Assembly (NCBI GenBank): GCA_900764215.1
Contig: CAAFNI010000286.1
Span: forward strand, 1-11,993
Length of the DNA stretch: 11,993 nucleotides
Source of the DNA: an uncultured Sutterella sp.
GTDB lineage: Bacteria > Pseudomonadota > Gammaproteobacteria > Burkholderiales > Burkholderiaceae_F
Direction: 5' to 3'
Shown here: positions 1 through 5,768 of the stretch, piece after piece
Position numbering within the stretch: the first letter of the stretch is position 1
Layout: every line of letters starts with the position of its first letter
The notes under the pieces: generated by a model
What the model saw: only the letters and a program-made list of their open reading frames with translations
Databases searched by the model: none
Told to the model about the DNA's origin: nothing
Program-made: the position numbers and the translations under genes

Positions 1-241
1 CGGCCCCCCTCGCCTCGTAGCTCGCCGTCGCGACGACGCCCCGCCCCTGGGCGTGCCCGACCGCAATCGGACGGCCGCGCAGTTCTGGACGGTCCCGCTG
101 CTCGACCGAAGCGTAGAAGGCGTCCATGTCCACGTGCACGATCCTGCGGGAGACGTCGCGCACGAGCGTGAGCGCCTCGGCCTCATCGGGCCGGGCGCTG
201 CCTGCGCAGGCGGCTTGCGTAGCTGGGCCTTGGGGCGCCAT
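1..241 (-). CDS. dinB: DNA polymerase IV (DinB), N-terminal part, runs off the window
   Basis: Y-family error-prone translesion polymerase that bypasses damaged template bases in the cytoplasm. About 80 codons are visible on the minus strand and the gene continues past position 1. The family signature HVDMDAFYASVEQRD is at residues 36-50, with D38 the expected first catalytic metal ligand; it is followed by a small-domain stretch ending GVVATASYEAR, whose Tyr and Arg contact the incoming nucleotide in this family. The ATG at 241 gives about 33 residues before the conserved core and has no clear Shine-Dalgarno sequence. A GTG at 163 (residue 27) is an alternative start. A LexA-like box lies about 34 bp upstream, fitting SOS control. 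Product call is firm; the start is uncertain. Confidence 0.9.
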   Translation of the reverse strand, partial: MAPQGPATQAACAGSARPDEAEALTLVRDVSRRIVHVDMDAFYASVEQRDRPELRGRPIAVGHAQGRGVVATASYEARGA

Positions 242-250
242 GGTCGTTGA

Positions 251-269
251 GCCCGCGCAGTGCGCGGGC
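251..269. other. GC-rich hairpin in the dinB leader
   Basis: GCCCGCG and CGCGGGC form a 7-bp inverted repeat around a 5-base loop; the symmetry continues to 9 bp with a 1-base centre. It lies between the LexA-like box and the dinB ATG, so it would fall in the dinB 5' untranslated region and might affect translation. On the plus strand it has only a weak T-rich trailer and no gene to terminate. Confidence 0.4.
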
Positions 270-274
270 GTTGT

Positions 275-290
275 TTGTCATCATGCACAG
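275..290 (-). promoter_or_regulatory. LexA-like SOS box upstream of dinB
   Basis: On the minus strand the site reads CTGT-N8-ACAA, against the gamma/betaproteobacterial LexA core CTGT-N8-ACAG: seven of eight core bases match. It lies 34 bp before the dinB ATG, where a LexA operator is expected. dinB is a classical SOS gene, so site and gene support each other. No convincing -35/-10 pair was found beside it. Confidence 0.5.
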
Positions 291-398
291 GATACCCGCA
301 GTCGCGCTTCGGAGCGAGTCGGGATCCGCGCTCGGAATGCATGCCCGCCTAATGCCAAATTCCGTCTTTCGGACATGGTCGGCGGGTTGCAAAAGGAC

Positions 399-404
399 TA
401 CAAT
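399..404 (+). promoter_or_regulatory. possible -10 element of the fdxA promoter
   Basis: TACAAT matches five of six bases of the sigma-70 -10 hexamer and lies 47 bp before the fdxA start. The region about 17 bp upstream has no good -35 hexamer, so this is only a candidate. Confidence 0.3.
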
Positions 405-451
405 CCCATACTTCAGTTTCGTACCCTCAAATCCCTAAGGAGACTTCTTCA

Positions 452-775
452 ATGCCTCATGTTGTCTGCGAAGCCTGCATCGGCTGCAAGCGCACCGACT
501 GCGTCGACGTCTGCCCGGTCGACTGCTTCCGCGAAGGCCCGAACTTTCTCGTGATCGACCCCGACGAATGCATCGACTGCGCCGTGTGCATCCCCGAATG
601 CCCGGAAGCCGCCATCTTCGCCGAAGAGGACGTCCCTGAGGATCAGCAGGAATTCATCGCGCTCAACGCCGAGCTCGCCCGCGAATGGCCCTCCATCACG
701 CGGCGCAAGCCCTACCCCGACGATGCCGACCAGTATCACGGCGTCAAGGGCAAGCTGAAGTTCCTCAAGCGCTGA
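452..775 (+). CDS. fdxA: ferredoxin, FdxA / Azotobacter FdI type (7Fe-8S)
   Basis: Small soluble electron carrier of 107 residues, the usual length for this family. Nine cysteines line up with the Azotobacter FdI pattern: C9, C12, C17, C21, C25, then C40, C43, C46 and C50. By family knowledge C9/C17/C50 would hold a [3Fe-4S] cluster and C21/C40/C43/C46 a [4Fe-4S] cluster. The family segments PVDCF, DECIDCAVC and EFIALNAELA are all present, as is the C-terminal GVKGKLKFL. AAGGAGA at 437-443 is a strong Shine-Dalgarno 8 bases before the ATG. An intrinsic terminator follows directly. The ferredoxin-NADP reductase next door is a plausible redox partner (inference). Confidence 0.95.
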   Translation: MPHVVCEACIGCKRTDCVDVCPVDCFREGPNFLVIDPDECIDCAVCIPECPEAAIFAEEDVPEDQQEFIALNAELAREWPSITRRKPYPDDADQYHGVKGKLKFLKR

Positions 776-787
776 GAAGCGCTGACG

Positions 788-820
788 ATGGCGGCTCTTG
801 CGGGAGACCGCCATTTTTTT
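788..820 (+). terminator. intrinsic terminator after fdxA
   Basis: ATGGCGG pairs with CCGCCAT (788-794 with 808-814), with three more inner pairs (TCT/AGA), followed at once by a run of seven T. It ends 29 bases before fpr, so fpr is reached only by read-through or from its own promoter. Confidence 0.85.
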
Positions 821-849
821 CATCATCCAACTCCCGGAGGCTGCCCGCC

Positions 850-1578
850 ATGCAGACCTTGACGCTCACGAGCCGGCGCGAAATCGCGCCCGCCGTCTTC
901 GAACTTCTCTTCACCCGTCCCGAGGACTGGCCCTTCAAGGCAGGCCAGTTCGCCCGCCTGGGCCTTCCCGTCGAAGGGGCCGACCCCGTCTTTCGCGCCT
1001 ACTCGATCGCGGGCTCTCCCGAAGCGCCGGGCCTGCGCTTTCTCGTGAAGTCGGTCGAGGGCGGCGAGCTCTCGCCGCGCCTCACCTCCCTCAATCCGGG
1101 CGACGAAGTGCTGCTCGACGGCGAGGCGCAGGGCAATCTCCTCCCCGAACGCATTCCCGGCGGCGACGCGGTCTGGATGCTTGCGACGGGCTCGGGCCTT
1201 GCGCCCTTCATGGCCATGACGGGGGACGACAAGACGCTCGCCCCCTGGAAAAAGCGCGTGCTCGTCATCGGCGCACGCACGCGCGAAGAGGTCGAGCGCC
1301 TCGCCGCCTGGGCCGAATCCCAAGCGAAGGTGCCGCTCACGATTCTTGCGGCCGCCTCGCGCGAAGACGGAGAGCTCTCGGGACGCATTCCCGCCCTCAT
1401 CGAGTCGGGCGCCCTCGAGGCCAAGGCGGGCTGCGCGCTGACGCCCGAATCCGCGCGCCTTCTTCTTTGCGGCAACCCCGACTTCATCCGCGAGACGCGC
1501 GCCTTGATGAAGGCCCGCGGCATCGTCTCGCCCCGCTTCGGAAAGCCCGGCCAGCTCCTCGTGGAATCCCTTTGGTAA
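850..1578 (+). CDS. fpr: ferredoxin--NADP+ reductase (FAD)
   Basis: FAD flavoenzyme of 242 residues that passes electrons between NADPH and ferredoxin or flavodoxin in the cytoplasm. The FAD-binding motif RAYSIAG is at residues 49-55 and the NADP-binding glycine-rich ATGSGLAPF at 112-120. GNPDFIRETRALM near the end matches the family's nicotinamide-side segment, and the protein ends in Trp242, as bacterial Fpr enzymes such as E. coli Fpr do. GGAGG at 836-840 lies 9 bases before the ATG, which favours this start over upstream in-frame extensions lying inside fdxA and its terminator. The rnfB-like gene starts 14 bases after the stop. Neighbouring fdxA encodes a likely partner. Confidence 0.9.
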   Translation: MQTLTLTSRREIAPAVFELLFTRPEDWPFKAGQFARLGLPVEGADPVFRAYSIAGSPEAPGLRFLVKSVEGGELSPRLTSLNPGDEVLLDGEAQGNLLPERIPGGDAVWMLATGSGLAPFMAMTGDDKTLAPWKKRVLVIGARTREEVERLAAWAESQAKVPLTILAAASREDGELSGRIPALIESGALEAKAGCALTPESARLLLCGNPDFIRETRALMKARGIVSPRFGKPGQLLVESLW

Positions 1579-1592
1579 CCCCGCACGCATCC

Positions 1593-2213
1593 ATGACCAC
1601 GCTAGAGGAAATCGACGACCTGCTCCCGCAGACGCAGTGCCGCCAGTGCGGCTGCGACGGGTGCCTCGCCTACGCCCGCGCCATCCTTGAGGAAGGCGCG
1701 GCCATCAACCGCTGCGCCCCCGGCGGCGCGCAGGGCATCGCCCGCCTTGCGGCCGCGACGGGCCGCCCCGTCGTGCCGCTCGATCCCGAATACGGCCACG
1801 AAGCCCCCTTCGCCGTCGCGCGCATCCGCGCGCGCGACTGCATCGGCTGCGCCTGGTGCGTGCGCGTCTGCCCGACCGACGCCATCGCCCGCGCTCCGCA
1901 GCACCTGCACGGCATTGTTGAAGAGCGCTGCACGGGCTGCGCGCTCTGTCTGCCCGCCTGTCCGATGGATGCGATCGACATGATTGAAAACGGCAGGGAC
2001 TGGACGCCTGAAGACGCCCGCAGGGCCCGCGCCCGCCACCGTGCCGCCAAGGCGCGCCGCGATCGGCAGGAAGCGGAAGACCGCGCAAGACTGGAGGCGC
2101 TGCGAAAGCCCGCCGCCCAAAAGGCGGACGGCCCCTCGGCGCTCATCGCCGGCATCATGGCCCGCGCGCGCATGGCCAATGCCGGCAGTCAAAATGGAGG
2201 ACGCACCCCATGA
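1593..2213 (+). CDS. rnfB: soluble RnfB-like iron-sulphur protein
   Basis: A 206-residue protein with three predicted [4Fe-4S] sites. Residues 16-41 carry the Fer4-like C-x2-C-x4-C...C motif (C16, C19, C24, C41) in the RnfB context LLPQTQC...INRCAPGG. Two ferredoxin motifs follow at C83/C86/C89/C93 and C113/C116/C119/C123. Classical RnfB begins with a hydrophobic membrane anchor; here it is missing and the protein starts directly at the Fe-S part. Residues 132-206 form a basic, Ala/Arg-rich tail. No rnfA, C, D, G or E is visible. The start has no obvious Shine-Dalgarno and probably relies on coupling to fpr. The stop overlaps the nth start (ATGA). Role inferred: electron transfer, perhaps to Fe-S proteins such as Nth; the true partner is unknown. 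Confidence 0.82.
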   Translation: MTTLEEIDDLLPQTQCRQCGCDGCLAYARAILEEGAAINRCAPGGAQGIARLAAATGRPVVPLDPEYGHEAPFAVARIRARDCIGCAWCVRVCPTDAIARAPQHLHGIVEERCTGCALCLPACPMDAIDMIENGRDWTPEDARRARARHRAAKARRDRQEAEDRARLEALRKPAAQKADGPSALIAGIMARARMANAGSQNGGRTP

Positions 2214-2881
2214 TCAAAGCCGCAGACCGAGCCGCCTTCATGGCGGCGCTCGCCGCCGCTCATCCCGCCCCGAAGAGCGAACTCAACTGGACGACGCCCT
2301 TCGAGCTTCTCGTCGCCGTCGTCCTTTCCGCACAGGCGACCGACAAGGGCGTCAACCTTGCGACCGCCAAGCTTTTTCCCGTAGCGAACACGGCCGAGAA
2401 AATTGCGGCGCTCGGCGTCGAGGGCCTCACGCCCTACATTCAGACGATCGGCCTTTACCGAAACAAGGCCAAAAACGTCGTGAGGCTCTCCGAAATTCTG
2501 CGCGACGAATACGCGGGGGAGGTGCCCGAAGACTTCGAGAAGCTCGTCGCGCTGCCGGGCGTGGGCCGCAAGACCGCCAACGTCGTGCTCAACGTCGCCT
2601 TCGGACATCCGACGATTCCGGTCGACACGCACATCTTCCGCGTCGCGAACCGCACCGGACTCGCCAAGGGGAAGACGCCCGACGAAATCGAAACGAAGCT
2701 CGAAAAGATCATTCCCGCCGCCTACAAGCACGAGGCGCACCACTGGCTCCTCCTCCACGGCCGCTACTGCTGCAAGGCCCGTTCGCCCGAATGCGAACGC
2801 TGCCCCGTCGCCCGATGGTGCAATGCGCCCGAAAAGAAGAAGCGCCTCGCCGACTTCGGTTCGCCCTCTGGGACCGCTTGA
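2210..2881 (+). CDS. nth: endonuclease III (DNA glycosylase/AP lyase)
   Basis: Base-excision repair enzyme that removes oxidised pyrimidines and cleaves the abasic site. At 223 residues it is close to the E. coli length. The helix-hairpin-helix LPGVGRKTANVVL is at residues 115-127 with catalytic Lys121, and VDTHIFRV carries catalytic Asp139. The C-terminal cluster motif C188-x6-C195-x2-C198-x5-C204 binds a [4Fe-4S] cluster. The ATG overlaps the rnfB stop by ATGA, implying translational coupling. rnf/rsx genes beside nth are known from E. coli (rsxABCDGE-nth); here only the B-like gene keeps that linkage. A bidirectional terminator follows about 100 bases downstream. Confidence 0.96.
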   Translation: MIKAADRAAFMAALAAAHPAPKSELNWTTPFELLVAVVLSAQATDKGVNLATAKLFPVANTAEKIAALGVEGLTPYIQTIGLYRNKAKNVVRLSEILRDEYAGEVPEDFEKLVALPGVGRKTANVVLNVAFGHPTIPVDTHIFRVANRTGLAKGKTPDEIETKLEKIIPAAYKHEAHHWLLLHGRYCCKARSPECERCPVARWCNAPEKKKRLADFGSPSGTA

Positions 2882-2983
2882 TTTCGGGCCTCCGTTTCGC
2901 CTTGCGCCGCCTATGCACTTTGCCCTAGCGCCTTTTCCTTAGACGGCATGACCTAGACGCAGAGAGATCGAAATATTCGTTTC

Positions 2984-3015
2984 AAAAAACGCCCGGATGA
3001 TGTCCGGGCGTTTTT
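2984..3015. terminator. bidirectional intrinsic terminator after nth
   Basis: CGCCCGGA (2990-2997) and TCCGGGCG (3003-3010) form a perfect 8-bp stem with a 5-base loop, flanked by A6 on the left and T5 on the right. It closes the fpr-rnfB-nth unit and could act on either strand. Confidence 0.9.
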
Positions 3016-3107
3016 CGTCCGCCTAAAATCTCATGAAGGCGACACGCCCTCGGACAGTCGACCCGTTGGAACATCAAAGACAAACTCTTGAGAAGAGGAA
3101 CAAAATC

Positions 3108-4319
3108 ATGACTCAGTGCTGCACATGCCACCAAACCCCGACGCCCTCCTACAGCCGGATCGGCAAGCCCAAAGAAGGCTCGGTGATCGGCGAGATCCTC
3201 GCCCTCGCCGCCCGCCCCGAAGTGATCAGCTTCGCGGGCGGCCTGCCTTCTCCCGAAGGCTTCCCCGTTCAGGCCATCAAGGATGCGGCCGACTGGGTGC
3301 TGGAGACGCGCCCGCAGGTGGCGCTGCAGTACTCCGCGGTGGGCGGCATGCCCGAACTGCTCGAAGCCATCGCCAAAATCGAGACCGAACACGGCGTGCC
3401 GACCACGCCCGACGAAGTCATGATCGTCTCCGGCTCCCAGCAGGCGCTTGACATGGTCGCACGCGCCTTCACCGACGAAGGCGACAAGGTGCTCGTCGAG
3501 ACGCCGACCTACATGGGCGCCCTCTATGCGTTCGAACTCTGCAAGCCGAAGTTCGTCAGCCTGCCGACCGACGACGAAGGGCTCAACCCCGATCTGATCG
3601 ACGACCGCGTCGCAGGCGCCAAGTTCGCCTATGTGATGCCCACCTATCAGAACCCGACCGGCCGCACGATCAGCGAGGAGCGCCGCCGCAAGCTCGCCGA
3701 AAAGGCCCGTCAGTACGACTTCTGGCTCATCGAGGACAACCCCTACGGCGAGCTCTACTATGCCGAGCGTCCGCCGGTTTCGCTTCGCGCCTTCGCCCCC
3801 GAACGCACGCTTCGCCTGGGCACGATGTCCAAGGTGCTCGCTCCGGGCTTCCGCCTCGGCTACATCTGCGGCCCGAAGCACGTCCTTGACGCCCTCAAGC
3901 AGATGAAGACCTCCATGGACCTGCACACGAGCACCTACACGCAGCTCATCACGGCCCGCGTGCTTGATCAGGACCTCTTCAGCGAACATCTGCCCGCCGT
4001 TCGCCGCCTCTACGCCGAAAAGGCCAAGGTCATGCTCGACAGCCTTGAGGAATTCATGCCCAAGCATCCCGAAGTCAGCTGGACGAAGCCCACGGGCGGC
4101 ATGTTCATCTGGCTCAACCTTCCGAAGCACGTCGACTCGGCCGACCTGATGAAGAAGGTTCTCGCCTCCGACGTTCCCGTCGGCTTCGTGCCCGGCGTGG
4201 CCTTCTACACCGACAACCCGGAAGCCAACCACTGCCGTCTCTCCTTCGTGACGGTGCCGTCCGAGAAGATCGTGGCGGGCATCAAGTCCGTCGCCCAAGC
4301 CCTCAAGACCTTCCTCTAA
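3108..4319 (+). CDS. PLP-dependent class I/II aminotransferase (2-aminoadipate/MocR-like catalytic domain)
   Basis: Fold-type I aminotransferase of 403 residues, probably acting on an aromatic, branched-chain or 2-aminoadipate-type substrate; the substrate cannot be read from sequence. PLP residues are clear: NPTG at 182-185, D210 and Y213, SK with Schiff-base Lys242, Arg249, and a C-terminal RLSF carrying the carboxylate-binding Arg. The N-terminal SFAGGLPSPEGFP and QYSAVGG segments are typical of the LysN/MocR-type branch, but there is no GntR DNA-binding domain. AAGAGGAA at 3093-3100 supports the ATG at 3108; an in-frame ATG at 3033 has no Shine-Dalgarno. The first residues are Cys-rich (C4, C5, C7, H8), which is unusual. 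It sits alone between terminators, so it is likely monocistronic. TAAAAT at 3024-3029 may be its -10. Confidence 0.88.
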   Translation: MTQCCTCHQTPTPSYSRIGKPKEGSVIGEILALAARPEVISFAGGLPSPEGFPVQAIKDAADWVLETRPQVALQYSAVGGMPELLEAIAKIETEHGVPTTPDEVMIVSGSQQALDMVARAFTDEGDKVLVETPTYMGALYAFELCKPKFVSLPTDDEGLNPDLIDDRVAGAKFAYVMPTYQNPTGRTISEERRRKLAEKARQYDFWLIEDNPYGELYYAERPPVSLRAFAPERTLRLGTMSKVLAPGFRLGYICGPKHVLDALKQMKTSMDLHTSTYTQLITARVLDQDLFSEHLPAVRRLYAEKAKVMLDSLEEFMPKHPEVSWTKPTGGMFIWLNLPKHVDSADLMKKVLASDVPVGFVPGVAFYTDNPEANHCRLSFVTVPSEKIVAGIKSVAQALKTFL

Positions 4320-4337
4320 CCCGTAGTCCCGCTTGCT

Positions 4338-4358
4338 GCGCACGAGAGCCTCGTGCGC
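4338..4358 (+). other. perfect hairpin after the aminotransferase
   Basis: GCGCACGA and TCGTGCGC pair perfectly (8 bp, loop GAGCC). It lacks a T-run and lies just before a canonical terminator. It may protect the 3' end of the transcript or assist termination. Confidence 0.5.
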
Positions 4359-4362
4359 TTCC

Positions 4363-4396
4363 AAGGCCTGATCCGCACCGCCGGTCAGGCCTTTTT
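4363..4396 (+). terminator. intrinsic terminator after the aminotransferase
   Basis: AAGGCCTGA (4363-4371) pairs with TCAGGCCTT (4385-4393), 9 bp with a 13-base loop, running into T5. It is the second of two tandem hairpins. Confidence 0.85.
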
Positions 4397-4562
4397 CATT
4401 CTCAGGGCCTTGTGCCCAACGAAGCGTCGCCCTGCGCGGTTCACCTTTCGAGGGGCCGCCCTCCGGCATTCACCGCCCGGAATGCGCCTTCGGTTTTGTT
4501 GCGCGGAATCCCGCCGACGGTCGCCCGAACCGACGCATTGGCCGACAAATGCAGAACCTTTG

Positions 4563-4618
4563 AAAGCCCTCTTGTTCAAGCGAAAAGGCCAAAACTAAGG
4601 TCTTTGGAGGAGGGCTTT
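4563..4618 (+). other. possible multi-branched RNA structure in the argC leader
   Basis: AAAGCCCTC (4563-4571) pairs with GAGGGCTTT (4610-4618). Inside are CTTG-TT-CAAG (4571-4580, sharing the closing-stem end) and CCAAA/TTTGG. T and C follow the outer stem, so it could be a weak terminator, a small RNA domain or chance. Confidence 0.3.
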
Positions 4619-4683
4619 TCGCATCACGCAAGAAAGGATCGATTAGTACGGCCGGCAGCGCGAAAACCGCTCACCAACTCATT

Positions 4684-4723
4684 AGGATTGCAAAACACAC
4701 GGCCGCAATCCTCCTCTGCGGCC
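4684..4723 (+). promoter_or_regulatory. mutually exclusive hairpins before argC
   Basis: Stem 1: AGGATTGC (4684-4691) with GCAATCCT (4705-4712), 8 perfect pairs. Stem 2: GGCCGC (4701-4706) with GCGGCC (4718-4723), 6 perfect pairs. They share bases 4705-4706, and the second strand of stem 1 is the loop of stem 2, so they compete. The layout resembles an attenuator or riboswitch expression platform, but the function is not demonstrated. Confidence 0.3.
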
Positions 4724-4761
4724 TCTGCCACTGACATTCAAAGAAGAAGGACAACTCCCCC

Positions 4762-5706
4762 ATGACCACGCTCTTCATCGACGGCGAAAGCGGCACGACG
4801 GGCCTCAGGCTTCGCGAGCGCATCGCCCTGCGAGACGACCTCAAGCTCATTTCGCTCCCGGCCTCCGAACGGCGTTCGCCCGAGGCGCGCCTTGAGGCGA
4901 TGAAGGCGGCCGACGTGACGGTGTTGTGCCTCCCCGACGATGCCGCGCGCGAAGCCGTCAAGCTCGCAGACCAGACCGGCACGCGCGTTCTGGACGCCTC
5001 GAGCGCGCACAGAACATCCCCCGGCTGGGTCTACGGCATGCCCGAGCTCATGCCGGGACGCGCCGCCGAGATCGAGCGCGCCGCACGCGTCTCGGTGCCC
5101 GGGTGCCACGCATCGGGCTTCATTCTGCTCGTGGCGCCGCTTGTCGCCGCAGGCGTCATTCCCGCGGACGCCTTTCTCTCGGCCACGTCCCTGAGGGGCT
5201 ATTCGGGCGGCGGCCGCAAGATGATCGAGACCTACGAGACGCCGGGCCGCACGGCCTTCGACAAGCTCGCCGTGCCGCTTCCCTACGCCCATGCCCAAAC
5301 GCACAAGCACCTTCCGGAAATGACGGCCGCCGCCCGACTTGTCCGTGCGCCGGTCTTTCAGCCGATCGTCGGGAGCTTTCGCTGCGGCATGCTCGTGACG
5401 GTCCCGCTCGACCTGACGCTCTTCGGCACGACGAAGGAAGCCGTCGAGAGCGTCTGGCGCATGCACTACGCGGGCTCCCCCGTCGTTCGGCCCGTGGAAT
5501 TCGAATCGCTTCTCGACGAAGGCGCCCTGCGCGCAGACCTCATGGCGGGACACGACGGCATGAGGATCGCGGTCTCGGGCGGTCCGGACCGCGTGCTTCT
5601 CACCGCGCTCTACGACAACCTCGGCAAAGGATCGTCGGGCGCCGCGCTCGAATGCCTCAACCTCATGACCGGCTCGAACCCGGCCCGCGGGCTCTGCCTT
5701 TCCTAA
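4762..5706 (+). CDS. argC: N-acetyl-gamma-glutamyl-phosphate reductase, short type 2
   Basis: Third enzyme of arginine synthesis: reduces N-acetylglutamyl phosphate to the semialdehyde with NADPH in the cytoplasm. At 314 residues it fits the short (type 2) ArgC family. The nucleotide-binding GESGTTGLRLRE is at residues 8-19; catalytic Cys115 lies in SVPGCHASGF, and the HKHLPE segment (182-187) supplies the active-site histidine region. A C-terminal LTALYDNLGKGSSGAA matches the family's conserved GKG loop. AGAAGG at 4745-4750 precedes the ATG by 11 bases, slightly long. It is first in the arg cluster, 62 bases before argJ. The leader holds competing hairpins that might regulate it. Confidence 0.95.
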   Translation: MTTLFIDGESGTTGLRLRERIALRDDLKLISLPASERRSPEARLEAMKAADVTVLCLPDDAAREAVKLADQTGTRVLDASSAHRTSPGWVYGMPELMPGRAAEIERAARVSVPGCHASGFILLVAPLVAAGVIPADAFLSATSLRGYSGGGRKMIETYETPGRTAFDKLAVPLPYAHAQTHKHLPEMTAAARLVRAPVFQPIVGSFRCGMLVTVPLDLTLFGTTKEAVESVWRMHYAGSPVVRPVEFESLLDEGALRADLMAGHDGMRIAVSGGPDRVLLTALYDNLGKGSSGAALECLNLMTGSNPARGLCLS

Positions 5707-5768
5707 GAGACCTCAATCAACCCGTCGACTCCGTCGACGCCCTACGCACCCACTCCCAAAACAACACC

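Larger units (their letters stand above)
4397..4761 (+). other. gene-free region upstream of argC with several inverted repeats
   Basis: About 365 bases hold no credible protein gene; the short open frames are low-complexity and lack ribosome sites. The first 160 bases show nothing convincing. From 4563 on there are paired segments: AAAGCCCTC/GAGGGCTTT enclosing two smaller hairpins, AGGATTGC/GCAATCCT, and GGCCGC/GCGGCC. The last two overlap and cannot form together. No clear promoter and no ARG-box palindrome were found. Confidence 0.5.

Noticed and set aside
126..554. Open plus-strand frame across the dinB start and fdxA
   Set aside because: Overlaps dinB on the opposite strand and the fdxA start in another frame; the sequence is Ala/Ser/Arg low-complexity with no family match.
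798..1592. N-terminal extension of the rnfB frame back to 798
   Set aside because: It is the out-of-frame shadow of fpr, Arg-rich and not protein-like; the RnfB match begins at the ATG at 1593.
3033..3107. Earlier in-frame ATG for the aminotransferase
   Set aside because: No Shine-Dalgarno before 3033 and no family similarity in the added 25 residues; the ATG at 3108 has AAGAGGAA at good spacing.
2982..4469. Long minus-strand open frame opposite the aminotransferase
   Set aside because: The plus strand has a complete aminotransferase with catalytic residues and a ribosome site; the reverse frame is a codon-bias shadow and runs through two terminators.
4400..4761. ArgR operator (ARG box) for the arg cluster
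   Set aside because: Only isolated ATTCA half-sites were found, no TGAAT-N4-ATTCA palindrome.
4353..4765. Small open frames in the argC upstream region
   Set aside because: They cross a terminator and inverted repeats, have no ribosome sites and show no recognisable protein features.
4926..5768. Upstream part of the argJ frame inside argC
   Set aside because: Arg-rich shadow of argC; ArgJ similarity begins at the ATG at 5769.
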